24,085 nt of DNA from Acidimicrobiales bacterium (lineage in GTDB: Bacteria > Actinomycetota > Acidimicrobiia > Acidimicrobiales > JANYDT01). Location of the stretch: assembly GCA_025358985.1 (NCBI GenBank), contig JANYHQ010000491.1, forward strand, positions 1 to 24,085, given 5' to 3'. Each line of letters starts with the position of its first letter. Position 1 is the first letter of the stretch. The notes beneath the pieces are model-generated. The model made no database searches and was not told the origin of the DNA. It was given only the letters and a program-made list of their open reading frames with translations. Below are positions 5,713 to 13,494 of this stretch, one piece after another. Made by a program: the position numbers and the translations under genes.

Positions 5713-5730
5713 CCGTTTCTCGAGAAACGG
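5713..5730. repeat. 18-bp perfect palindrome CCGTTTCTCGAGAAACGG
   Basis: Uninterrupted two-fold symmetry with no loop, better suited to a dimeric DNA-binding protein than to an RNA hairpin. A hairpin, GGCCGGC-GGT-GCCGGCC, lies about 30 bases upstream. Confidence 0.6.
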
Positions 5731-5741
5731 GTCCTTAAATG

Positions 5742-5784
5742 ACTTGCCCCGAGAGGGGCAAGTTGGACGGCCGGAGACGGCCGT
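5742..5784 (+). repeat. Two tandem hairpins, each with a GAGA tetraloop
   Basis: ACTTGCCCC-GAGA-GGGGCAAGT (5742-5763) and ACGGCCG-GAGA-CGGCCGT (5767-5784) are 3 bases apart. Both stems are perfect (9 and 7 bp), have unrelated sequence and share the same GNRA-type loop on the plus strand, which suggests function as RNA read rightward. Confidence 0.6.
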
Positions 5785-5800
5785 GTGGTAGTGCACTGTG

Positions 5801-5834
5801 TACTTTACTTTAATCGGGAATACTTTACTGTAAT
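5801..5834. repeat. Direct repeat TACTTTACTkTAAT, 20-bp period
   Basis: TACTTTACTTTAAT (5801-5814) and TACTTTACTGTAAT (5821-5834) differ at one base and are exactly 20 bp apart, two helical turns. AT-rich, like paired sites for one protein. Confidence 0.6.
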
Positions 5835-5836
5835 TA

Positions 5837-5899
5837 GGTGAACTTTCCGCCTGGCGGCTCCAAGTTCACCGTCTAGGGGGACGTCTCCGTCCGGAGACG
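5837..5899. repeat. Hairpins GGTGAACTT...AAGTTCACC and CGTCTCCG-TC-CGGAGACG
   Basis: The first (5837-5870) has 9-bp arms around a 16-base insert that itself pairs (CCGC-CTG-GCGG). The second (5882-5899) has 8-bp arms with two central bases. A GC-rich hairpin, CCAGGCC-ACCAA-GGCCTGG, follows at 5987-6005. Confidence 0.55.
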
Positions 5900-6160
5900 G
5901 ACCTATTTCCCCCCCACCGGGATGCTCACTACTCCGGTCCCGCTAGGTTTAGCGTCTCAGCGTTCGACGTTTTTCTGTGTACTCCACCAGGCCACCAAGG
6001 CCTGGGTTGTGTAGGGCCGGTCGGTATCGCACCTGTGGGCTCGCCTACACTTGAACACACCGTCTGACGGCTGAACTCCCGGTGGTAAGCCGGTGGGAGG
6101 TTCACACTCCACACCTCGTGTCACGCTGAGGTTGCGCCCCTTGCGGGGTGGTTGAATTGT

Positions 6161-6239
6161 CCTACATAGACCCCCGGGAGCGCCCGAGCCTCGCCGTGCG
6201 GGGCTGGGACCCGGGCTCTGCTCCCGGGACCTATGTAGG
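6161..6239. repeat. Long imperfect inverted repeat upstream of the terminase
   Basis: Left arm CCTACATAG/CCCGGGAG (6161-6180) pairs with right arm CTCCCGGG/CTATGTAGG (6221-6239): 17 paired bases around a small internal loop. The 40-base centre contains its own hairpin (AGCCTCGC-CGT-GCGGGGCT, 6187-6205) and a third CCCGGG. The left arm read on the minus strand is GGGGGTCTATGTAGG, an opposed copy of the late-gene motif. Confidence 0.7.
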
Positions 6240-6273
6240 GAATCATGCCATCTCTTCCGGAGGGCTCCTGTGT

Positions 6274-6290
6274 CAGGGGGTCTGTAGGAG
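6274..6290 (+). promoter_or_regulatory. Late-gene motif copy 1 (terminase)
   Basis: CAGGGGGTCTGTAGGAG stands immediately before the terminase ATG. GGGGGTC lies at 6276-6282; GGAG also provides a very close Shine-Dalgarno-like site. Confidence 0.65.
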
Positions 6291-8168
6291 ATGCCTACCC
6301 GAAAGCCTGCCGCTGACAGGGCGCCCGACAAGTCGTGGGCGTCGAAGCCGAAAGAGAACCGTTTCCGGGAAGCGTTGAAACGGATCGACGCCGGTATGCC
6401 GGTGGCGACCGCTGCCCGTTCGATGGGCTTGTCCCGTTCCCAGGTGAACGTCCGGCTGAAAGTCGCTCGGGATGAGAGGGCGGCAGCCCAGGGGCGTGCC
6501 GCCGACAGTCTGGCCGGCAAGGCCAACTTGACGCAGAACCGGACGGCCGGGCCGCTCGACGACCAGAAGATGCGGGTGTTGCCGTTCGACGACTTCGACC
6601 AGAAGTATTTCGGGACGCTGGTCTGCCCGGATTGTGGCGTCCACCACGAGACCCCCGGGTTTCACACCGAGATCGCCGACGCAGTGCTCGACCCTGACAT
6701 CAAGCGTCTGCTCATCAACATCCCTCCGTACCACAGCAAGTCGGCACTGGTGACCGTCAAGTCGACGGTGTACGAGCTGGTCTGCAACCCGAACGGCCGG
6801 CACCTCATCGTCTCGGCTTCGCAAGACTTTGCGAAGGCCTTCCTCTATTCGATCAAACAGTGGCTGACCAACCCCGAACTGTACGAGGGTGCCGGCGGCA
6901 ACCTGATCGACGACTACGGCCCGTTCTTCAATGACACGTCGACCGACACGCAGACCAAGATGTACATCGCTGGGCGTATGAGCTCGGAGAAGGACCCGTC
7001 CGTTCTCGCTCTCGGCATCGGCAACCAGATCTACGGTCGGCGTGCCGACCGGATCATCTTCGACGACATTGCCACGCTGGAGAACCAGCGCAACCCCGAG
7101 ATGGTCATCAAGCAGATGGAGTGGATCGACAAGCAGGCGCTGAGCCGTATCGGCCGCACCGGCAAGGCGATCTGGGTCGGCACCCGCATCCGTCCCGGCG
7201 ACATCTACACCGGGCTGCAGGACCGCACCGGGTACAAGATCATCAAGTACCCGTGCATCCTCGACGAGGAAGCCGAGTCGACCCTCTGGCCGGACCATTT
7301 CCCGTACCCGGACGCCTCGCTGCGTCGAGCCGAGATGAGGCCGGAAGAGTGGCAGCTCGTCTACCAGAACGTTGACACGCCCGGGCTCGGCTCCTCCTTC
7401 CCGGCCGAAGTGATCGAAGAGTGCAAAGACCGGGAGCACGTCATCGGACAGGTTGACCCGGCATGGAAGCTGTTTGTCGGCATCGACCCGGCGGGCGGCG
7501 GGAAGCAGTCGGGCTTCACGGCGCTGATCCTGCTCGGCTGGGACCGTGACAAGCAGGAGCTCCACCTCGTCGACATGGTCAACGCCCGGGCGTTGAAGGC
7601 CTACCAGTTGAAAGACCAGATCCTCGACTGGGCGGCGTCGTACAACCTGACGGAGATCCGGGTCGAGTCGAACGGTGTCCAGTCGCAGCTCGTCCAGTAC
7701 AACCAGGAGCTGATCAACCCGTTGACACAGCGGGGGATCAGGGTCGTGTCGCATCACACTCACTCGAACAAGTGGGACGCCCAGTTCGGTGTCGAGGCGA
7801 TCGCCCCGTGGTTCTACAACCAGAAGGTCTTCCTGCCGTGGGGGAACGCCGACTCGCAGAGGCGGGTCCAGACGTTGATCGAGCAGTTGGCCGGCTTCCC
7901 GATGGCGGAACGCTCCGACCTGGTGATGGCGTTCTGGTTCGCCTGGCTCGGCATTAAAGAATCGCAGGCCCGTCAGCCCGGGCCGATGTACGAGAACCGG
8001 AAGATGCCGGCCTTCGTCCGCAATCGGCGCCGCATCGCCGACATGCGCACCGGCAAGCTGTGGTCCCCGACCGACCCGAGCCGACCAGACTTCGGTCGCA
8101 TCGACGACACTCGACCGAGGAACGTCGCCAGGTTGGTGAACGTCCCGGGCCAGGTGAACACCTGGTGA
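6291..8168 (+). CDS. terL: Terminase large subunit (625 aa)
   Basis: Motor that packages DNA into the capsid through the portal, and nuclease that cuts the concatemer. ATPase: Walker A-like NIPPYHSKS (143-151), Walker B RIIFDDI (254-260). RNase H-like nuclease: GIDPAGGGKQSG (D399), IRVESNG (E459) and RSDLVMAFWF (D543), the three acidic metal ligands. Two additions stand out: residues 24-62 contain a helix-turn-helix-like stretch (VATAARSMGLSRSQVNVRLKVA) of the type found in small terminases or resolvases, and residues 112-125 carry CPDCGVHH followed by a further histidine, a possible zinc site ahead of the ATPase core. No separate small terminase is visible in the window. The start at 6291 is fixed by the late motif and GGAG. 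Confidence 0.95.
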   Translation: MPTRKPAADRAPDKSWASKPKENRFREALKRIDAGMPVATAARSMGLSRSQVNVRLKVARDERAAAQGRAADSLAGKANLTQNRTAGPLDDQKMRVLPFDDFDQKYFGTLVCPDCGVHHETPGFHTEIADAVLDPDIKRLLINIPPYHSKSALVTVKSTVYELVCNPNGRHLIVSASQDFAKAFLYSIKQWLTNPELYEGAGGNLIDDYGPFFNDTSTDTQTKMYIAGRMSSEKDPSVLALGIGNQIYGRRADRIIFDDIATLENQRNPEMVIKQMEWIDKQALSRIGRTGKAIWVGTRIRPGDIYTGLQDRTGYKIIKYPCILDEEAESTLWPDHFPYPDASLRRAEMRPEEWQLVYQNVDTPGLGSSFPAEVIEECKDREHVIGQVDPAWKLFVGIDPAGGGKQSGFTALILLGWDRDKQELHLVDMVNARALKAYQLKDQILDWAASYNLTEIRVESNGVQSQLVQYNQELINPLTQRGIRVVSHHTHSNKWDAQFGVEAIAPWFYNQKVFLPWGNADSQRRVQTLIEQLAGFPMAERSDLVMAFWFAWLGIKESQARQPGPMYENRKMPAFVRNRRRIADMRTGKLWSPTDPSRPDFGRIDDTRPRNVARLVNVPGQVNTW

Positions 8169-8170
8169 CC

Positions 8171-8186
8171 CTGGGGGTCCCTTTGT
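8171..8186 (+). promoter_or_regulatory. Late-gene motif copy 2
   Basis: CTGGGGGTCCCTTTGT directly abuts the ATG at 8187, three bases after the terminase stop. No other ribosome site is present. Confidence 0.6.
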
Positions 8187-8417
8187 ATGGTCTTCACTTC
8201 ACACGCAGAGGCGAAGGCGGCTGCCGAGGCTGCCGACTGCTCTTTCATCGGTTTCGGTCCTGAGGCCGGCAAGTTCACCGGCTACGTGCTGGTCGACGCT
8301 GACGCCGACCCGATCGCCTGCCGCAACGTGGCTTTCGAGGCCATGCGGGGACGCCCCATCGATCGCCGAGAGGAACTCCTCGTGAGCCTCGTGGAGGCCC
8401 GCAGTGCTGAACACTGA
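8187..8417 (+). CDS. Hypothetical protein (76 aa)
   Basis: Lies between terminase and portal. The product starts MVFTSHAEAKAAAEAADCSF and goes on IGFGPEAGKFTGYVLVDADADPIACRN. It has a helix, then strands, then a C-terminal helix (REELLVSLVEARSAEH). Its last 14 bases overlap the portal start. No family recognised; its place suggests a role in packaging or portal assembly. Confidence 0.7.
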   Translation: MVFTSHAEAKAAAEAADCSFIGFGPEAGKFTGYVLVDADADPIACRNVAFEAMRGRPIDRREELLVSLVEARSAEH

Positions 8418-10179
8418 CGATCTGCCGGCGATCTACGCCGCCTTCCGCACACGCTGGAAGAACCGGGACAACCGAATGTTGATCATGCAAGACGTGGTGA
8501 AAGGGACGGTCCTGTCGACGATTCCCGACGACACCGACCTCCAGAGCACGTCGCCGAACCTGATCCAGGTCGCCCTGGAAGACACCGCCGAGTCGGCGGC
8601 GATCATGCCGTCGTTCCGGGTGATCCCCCCGACACAGGATGGCGCCTCGAAGAAGATCGCCGAGAAGATGGAGAAGATCCTGCTCGGCTACATGGACCGT
8701 GCCGGCGGGGAACTCTTCCTCGTCCGTAGCTTCCTGGAGCTCGCCGCCTACGGCTTCTTCGCCCCGGCCGCCTTCATGGACACCGAGGTCGGCAACCCTC
8801 GCCTCGATCTTCGGCCGGCGGTCGGGTGCTACCCGGAACCCGACTGGAAGCCTGGCATGGCGGTCCGCAAGTGCCTGTTCGCCCGCTCGATCTTCTTCTC
8901 GCAGCTCCCCCCAGAGTACCAGGCGATGGCCAAACCGTGGGCGGCCTCTCGGGATTCGGCGATCGTCAACAACCAGCGCCACGTCATCCTGATCGAATAC
9001 TTCGACGAAGACGAACAGGTCATCGCCCTGTTGAGCACGTCGGCCTACGGGTCGGCGCTCAACATGCGAGCCGAAGGCCTGCCGATGATCCTGGAGCGCT
9101 TCCAGCACGACTACAAGATGTGCCAGGTCACCGTCGGCCAGCGCCCAACGCTGGACGGCGAACCCCGAGGCCAGTTCGATCAGGTCGTCGCCCCGATGGA
9201 GGCCCACTCCCGTCTGATGGCAATGGCCATCGACTACGCCGACCAGAGCGTCTATTCGGACATCTGGGTGAAAGAGCCGATGGGCGAGATCCCGTTCGGT
9301 GGTGGCGGCATCATCCAGCTCGGCCCGAACGGTGCCATCGGTCGTGTGCCGCCGGCCGTGTCCAGCCTGTCGCTGTTCCAAGAGCTCGACCAGTTGATGA
9401 ACACGATCCACCTCGGTGGCCGCTGGCCGAAGTCCCGCCCCGGCGAGATCGATCAGGCGATCGCTTCGGCGAAGTTCTTGGAGACCTCGGTCGGCGTGAT
9501 GAACACCGCCCTTCGGACGTACCACTTCATCATGAAGTACGCTCTGGAGCGCATTCTGCTCGTCATGCTGAAGATGGACAAGGAGCACGGCAGCCCCACC
9601 TCGGTCGCTCGTGGCGTGCTGCGCAACCAGGAGTTCGTCGAAGAGTACGACCCGTCGGTCGACATCGACCTGTCTTACAAGGTGAGGATCGAGTATGGCC
9701 TCGGGCTCGGGCGTGACCCGAGCCAATCCGCCGTTCTTCACATCCAGTACGCCCAGGCCGGGATGATCTCGAAAGAGTTCGTCCAAGAGTCGATTGAGGG
9801 CGTCTCCGATGTCGAGCGGGAACGGCGTCGCATCGACGTCGAGAAGCTGACCGACATGATGTTCGGCAAGCTGATGCAAGGCGTACAGCAGGGCACCGTG
9901 TCCGATTCTGCCCTCGTCGAGATTGCGGCCGCTCGCCAGCAGGGCGACCAGATGTTCGACATCTTCAAGAAGTACATCGTCGACCCGCAGACGAAAGCCC
10001 AAGCCACAGGGATCACGTCTGGGATCGATGGGTCACTGCAGCAGCCGGGCGGCCCCCCGGCCGCTGACGTGCCCGGACTGACCCCGCCACCTCCGCCGAG
10101 CATGGTGCAAGGCATGGCGAGCATGAGCATCCCGACGGGCGGGCGAGGCAACTTCATCGGCACCCGGACAGGAGGCTGA
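8404..10179 (+). CDS. Portal protein (591 aa)
   Basis: Forms the dodecameric ring at one capsid vertex, the docking site of terminase and tail. Start GTG at 8404 with GGAGG six bases upstream, inside the previous gene. Portal-like features: an N-terminal helical part (MLNTDDLPAIYAAFRTRWKNRDNRM), an early 'SPNLIQVALEDTAES' segment, a core with alternating strands, a long helix region at about 315-390 (SSLSLFQELDQLMNTIHLGG, then IDQAIASAKFLETSVGVMNTAL), and a C-terminal tail rich in Pro/Gly and Gln. Position after terminase and before the virion proteins agrees. Length is near that of large podovirus or actinophage portals. Confidence 0.85.
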   Translation: MLNTDDLPAIYAAFRTRWKNRDNRMLIMQDVVKGTVLSTIPDDTDLQSTSPNLIQVALEDTAESAAIMPSFRVIPPTQDGASKKIAEKMEKILLGYMDRAGGELFLVRSFLELAAYGFFAPAAFMDTEVGNPRLDLRPAVGCYPEPDWKPGMAVRKCLFARSIFFSQLPPEYQAMAKPWAASRDSAIVNNQRHVILIEYFDEDEQVIALLSTSAYGSALNMRAEGLPMILERFQHDYKMCQVTVGQRPTLDGEPRGQFDQVVAPMEAHSRLMAMAIDYADQSVYSDIWVKEPMGEIPFGGGGIIQLGPNGAIGRVPPAVSSLSLFQELDQLMNTIHLGGRWPKSRPGEIDQAIASAKFLETSVGVMNTALRTYHFIMKYALERILLVMLKMDKEHGSPTSVARGVLRNQEFVEEYDPSVDIDLSYKVRIEYGLGLGRDPSQSAVLHIQYAQAGMISKEFVQESIEGVSDVERERRRIDVEKLTDMMFGKLMQGVQQGTVSDSALVEIAAARQQGDQMFDIFKKYIVDPQTKAQATGITSGIDGSLQQPGGPPAADVPGLTPPPPPSMVQGMASMSIPTGGRGNFIGTRTGG

Positions 10180-10180
10180 C

Positions 10181-10603
10181 ATGGCTGATATCCCGGATAT
10201 CACTCAACTTCCGGGTTCTGGCTCGGTGAGCAAGCCGGATTCTGGCACCTATGGTGACGTGACCGCCCTCCAGGACCTGAAGAAGGGGACGGGCCTCGGT
10301 GAGGCCCCGCCAGGGCCTCCCGGCCCGGACGTGTCGACAATGCCGGGCAGTGCCCAGATCAAGCCGTCGAGCGGCCCGTTCGGGCTCCCTTCGGCGATCA
10401 CCGCACCGACGCAGCAGCCGGACACGCCGGTCGGCACGCCCCTGGCGGCAGCCCCGGTGAACCCGGTCGCTCAAGCCGGCGCCCCGAACCAGCAGCGCCT
10501 GGCGTTCCTCGACATGCTGGCCCGCAACCCCGACGTGTCGGACACGACCCGTGAGTGGGCGCAGACGGTGATGGCCAAGCTGATCCAAGCGACGAGGCAA
10601 TGA
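10181..10603 (+). CDS. Pro/Gly/Ser-rich protein (140 aa), probable virion-associated
   Basis: ATG one base after the portal stop, with GGAGG five bases upstream inside the portal gene. Residues 1-105 are low-complexity and disordered (many P, G, S, T; PPGPPGPDVSTMPGS), and only the last 35 residues look folded (RLAFLDMLARNPDVSDTTRE and on), as a short helical domain. Nothing recognised. The composition fits a linker or peptide-presenting virion component; coupling to the next gene (ATGA) suggests joint function. Confidence 0.7.
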   Translation: MADIPDITQLPGSGSVSKPDSGTYGDVTALQDLKKGTGLGEAPPGPPGPDVSTMPGSAQIKPSSGPFGLPSAITAPTQQPDTPVGTPLAAAPVNPVAQAGAPNQQRLAFLDMLARNPDVSDTTREWAQTVMAKLIQATRQ

Positions 10604-13494
10604 CCGACATCCCGGCCCAGATCCCGCAGCAACAATCGGAGGTGAGTCTCGCCGACGGTGCTGCCGCCCTGCCGCCGATCGTCTCGTCGCCGCCCGAGGA
10701 GCCATCGCAGCCGTTTCTGACCAGTCCGGTCCCGGTCCCGCAGGGGCAGGTGTCCAACGTCGAGCAGGCCACGCCTGCCGACTGGCATCCGAACGACCCG
10801 GTTCGGCGAGGCATCGCCGCCGGTCATATCGGCGTCTACGCCAGCAAGCAGCCCGGCGGGCTTGCCGATGCAAAGCAGCACTGGGACACGTTCGGCAAGA
10901 TCGCTGACGGCGGGATGATCCCGAGCACGGGCGACACCGCCGAGACCATGCGGATCTGGAAGAAGTTCAAGGCGAACCCGGAGAGGTTGAAGCCCGACGA
11001 GTCGGCTGCCCTTCTCAATGCGGTGAGCCAGGTCGGCGCAGCCACGGCAGGCTCACCCGATCTGCAGTTCGACCCGGTTGCCCGGGTGAGATCGGTCGGT
11101 GCCGGGGGTGAAGTCAAGGTCGCCTATCCCGCAACGACTCATGTCAGGGACCTGGCGCTTCAACCCCTGGCACCCTCCGGCGTCGAGCGGATGCGGACGC
11201 TGGCACACCTCGGCGATGGTGCCACGAAAGACGTCCCCCCTCAGGATCTCCTGGCCCCTTTCCTCGGGCTCGACACGAACCATTCGACACCCGACGTCGC
11301 CAAGTTGAACGAGGTCGTGGCCGGTCTGGCCAACGAACTCGGTAGCGAGCCGCAGCGGGTCCGTGCTCAGATCGCTGCCGGCTGGCAGCGGCTTCGCACC
11401 CCGACACAACCGTGGGAACGCCCGTTCGCCGTTCGTGCCGGCGGGGTGAACCCGGCCGAGGAGGCCCTCACCGACGGGCTTTCGATGAACCTGGTCAACG
11501 CCATGAAGGGAGGGGTGAATGTCCTCGACTTCACGACGGAGGGTGAGCCGGCCATTTCCGTCCAGCCGGGCGGTGGCCTGGCCGTGTCGGCGCCACCGTC
11601 GGAACGCAACGCCCGACTCCTCCGGCACCTGTACCCCGCCTTCTCGAAGGGCGGGATCACCGCATGGCTTCCCGGCGCCCCCGCCTCAACCGAGAACGCA
11701 TCGAAGTTGCCCGGTGCCGTCTACAACGACTTCTTCCTCCGGGCCTCCGGCGGCCATCCGCTGTTCAAGCCCGGAACCCACATCGTCTACGATGCCTCCG
11801 ACCCGAAGCAACCCGGACAGGATCTCGGGCCGGTCCTGACACAGGGACCGGCACTGAACATGGACCGGCTCAAGTCCGCCGAGATCGACCCGGGCAAGCT
11901 ACCCGACCTCATCAAGTCGAACGCCTGGGCACTGATCCCGGGCGACAACTCGACGAAGGCCTCGCTCATCAGGAGCGGGTACAACCCGATTACCCACAAA
12001 GTGAGTGAATCTACTCACTTTGTGGTATTCGGGATCACGCCCGAACAGGCCCGGGCGCACACTGCCGGCGAGATCGTGACCAACGCTGGGACGTACTCGA
12101 AGGACGGGTTCAGGCCCGGTGACGGGCCGACGTTCGAAAAGGCCGACGACGGCCAACAGTCGGTGACCCGCCTTGCCGGTGGCGACGTTCACTGGCATCT
12201 CGGCGGGGTCGATCGTTCGGCCGAGGCTGAGGCACCCCCGACGACCGAGGTGACCACGACCCGGGCGCAGCGCCGGGCCGTGGAGGTGACCGGAGACCTG
12301 CAGTCGACGATCTCCGACCTGGAGAACCAGGGCGCCCAGAACCTCCACGTCTACGCTCACCGCAACCAGCTCGACGGGTTCCACACCGCCTGGGAGCACG
12401 TCTACACCGACGGGACGAACACGACCGGCGTTCTGGCCAAGAAGGCCTCAGAGGCCGCTCACGCCGGCCCGGTGTTCGTTCGCAGCACCGACGGACTCCC
12501 CGACACCGTGACGCCCCCGCAGACGGCTCGGCGTGGCACGTCCGGGTACATAATGAACGGCGTCCAGGTGATCACGACGGACAACATCAAGAAGCTGACC
12601 GACCTGAAGGCCGGCGGCCTCCGCCTCGACGGCAGCGCCATCGTTCCGGTCGACCAGGGCGGTGACGTGTCGTTGAGTGGCGGCAAGATCGTCGTGCACG
12701 ACCCGACGCCGGCTGCCGCCCGGCTGATTGCCACCGCCAAGGCAACCGGGCTTCCCGACTCCCAATTTCACGCGCCGAGCGCTGGACGTTTGACGCCGAA
12801 CACCCCGGCCTCGATGGTGACAATCTCGGGGGACCGTGTCCAGCCGCTGCGACAGACCCGGCCGAGCCCCGACTGGGCGAGCCGGTTCGGGATCGTGTTC
12901 GACCCGGCGTGGCGGACACAGGACGGTGTGCAAGAGCTCGACCCGAAGTTGTCCGCCCATCTGGCCAACGTGTACGACGCCTTCCAGTCACAGCACCAGG
13001 CTGCGACCAGCCTGTGGGATCTCCAACGGATCGCCGTGACTGGTGGTTACTCGAAGACGCCCGCCTACACCGAGTGGGGCGGGCTTGGTGGTGGCATCGG
13101 TCTGTCGGCGAAGCACTGGCAGGACCCCGGCGCCCTCACTGACCACGTTGCACGGTTGCAGGACAATGGAACGATTGTTCCAAATATCATACCAACTCCG
13201 GCCTATTTCGTTACACATGAGCTCGGGCACGTCGTCCACGGTGCCTTGCAGTTCGGAACCGATGGCTCCGGGGCTCGTAAAGAACTGTTGGCGATCAGGA
13301 GTTCGTTGGGAAAGGACGGGATCACACGGGGCCTCTCGGCCCAGGCCTGGGCCTCCCCCGAGGAGATGGTCGCCGAGGCGGTCGCCGAAGGCGTGCTGGC
13401 GAGCAACCCTCGCCCGCTGGCCAGGGAAATCTTGAACACCGTTCAAGCGGCGTACACTCGTGTTGCTGATGCCCGAACGAAGACGGAGTGGTGA
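10600..13494 (+). CDS. Large virion protein with C-terminal zincin metallopeptidase motif (964 aa)
   Basis: Start at ATG 10600, overlapping the previous stop, rather than an earlier in-frame start inside the previous gene. The N-terminal 50 residues are Pro-rich, like the C-terminal portal tail. Residues 55-870 are a long mixed chain without a family I know. Near the end, AYFVTHELGHVVHGALQFG gives H873-E874-x-x-H877 plus H880, and SPEEMVAEAVAEG (E921-E930) offers the downstream glutamate expected of gluzincin-type peptidases. It stands where MuF-type head proteins stand in many phages, and such proteins often carry C-terminal enzyme or toxin domains. A protease carried in the particle, for maturation or for delivery into the host, is inference. 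Confidence 0.65.
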   Translation: MTDIPAQIPQQQSEVSLADGAAALPPIVSSPPEEPSQPFLTSPVPVPQGQVSNVEQATPADWHPNDPVRRGIAAGHIGVYASKQPGGLADAKQHWDTFGKIADGGMIPSTGDTAETMRIWKKFKANPERLKPDESAALLNAVSQVGAATAGSPDLQFDPVARVRSVGAGGEVKVAYPATTHVRDLALQPLAPSGVERMRTLAHLGDGATKDVPPQDLLAPFLGLDTNHSTPDVAKLNEVVAGLANELGSEPQRVRAQIAAGWQRLRTPTQPWERPFAVRAGGVNPAEEALTDGLSMNLVNAMKGGVNVLDFTTEGEPAISVQPGGGLAVSAPPSERNARLLRHLYPAFSKGGITAWLPGAPASTENASKLPGAVYNDFFLRASGGHPLFKPGTHIVYDASDPKQPGQDLGPVLTQGPALNMDRLKSAEIDPGKLPDLIKSNAWALIPGDNSTKASLIRSGYNPITHKVSESTHFVVFGITPEQARAHTAGEIVTNAGTYSKDGFRPGDGPTFEKADDGQQSVTRLAGGDVHWHLGGVDRSAEAEAPPTTEVTTTRAQRRAVEVTGDLQSTISDLENQGAQNLHVYAHRNQLDGFHTAWEHVYTDGTNTTGVLAKKASEAAHAGPVFVRSTDGLPDTVTPPQTARRGTSGYIMNGVQVITTDNIKKLTDLKAGGLRLDGSAIVPVDQGGDVSLSGGKIVVHDPTPAAARLIATAKATGLPDSQFHAPSAGRLTPNTPASMVTISGDRVQPLRQTRPSPDWASRFGIVFDPAWRTQDGVQELDPKLSAHLANVYDAFQSQHQAATSLWDLQRIAVTGGYSKTPAYTEWGGLGGGIGLSAKHWQDPGALTDHVARLQDNGTIVPNIIPTPAYFVTHELGHVVHGALQFGTDGSGARKELLAIRSSLGKDGITRGLSAQAWASPEEMVAEAVAEGVLASNPRPLAREILNTVQAAYTRVADARTKTEW
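11994..12025. repeat. 13-bp perfect inverted repeat inside the 964-aa gene
   Basis: CCACAAAGTGAGT, loop GAATCT, ACTCACTTTGTGG. It encodes part of THKVSESTHFVVFG. It is AT-richer than its surroundings and has no counterpart elsewhere in the rightward genes. Confidence 0.85.

Larger units (their letters stand above)
5209..6290. other. Gene-poor divergent region rich in palindromes
   Basis: About 1.1 kb between the leftward arm and the terminase. The open frames here are short, lack ribosome sites and run through hairpins, so I call no gene. It contains at least nine clear inverted repeats, a pyrimidine repeat, a 20-bp-spaced AT-rich direct repeat, a TATAAT box and an imperfect long inverted repeat next to the terminase. 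A region directly upstream of a large terminase gene often holds the packaging (cos or pac) site, and divergent promoters must also lie here. Confidence 0.7.

Noticed and set aside
5512..5742. 76-aa rightward frame in the divergent region
   Set aside because: No convincing ribosome site, odd composition, and it runs through the TATAAT box, hairpins and the 18-bp palindrome.
6040..6125. Possible tRNA or tRNA-like fold (7-base loop TGGTAAG in a CCGG stem, then GGTTCACACTCC)
   Set aside because: No proper acceptor or D arm, wrong base at position 33 and a weak T stem.
6273..7763. 496-aa leftward frame
   Set aside because: Antisense of the terminase; Val/Asp/Arg/Leu-rich composition typical of a shadow frame in GC-rich DNA.
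8275..10002. 575-aa leftward frame
   Set aside because: Antisense of the portal gene, His/Arg/Asp-rich shadow, no ribosome site or neighbours in that direction.
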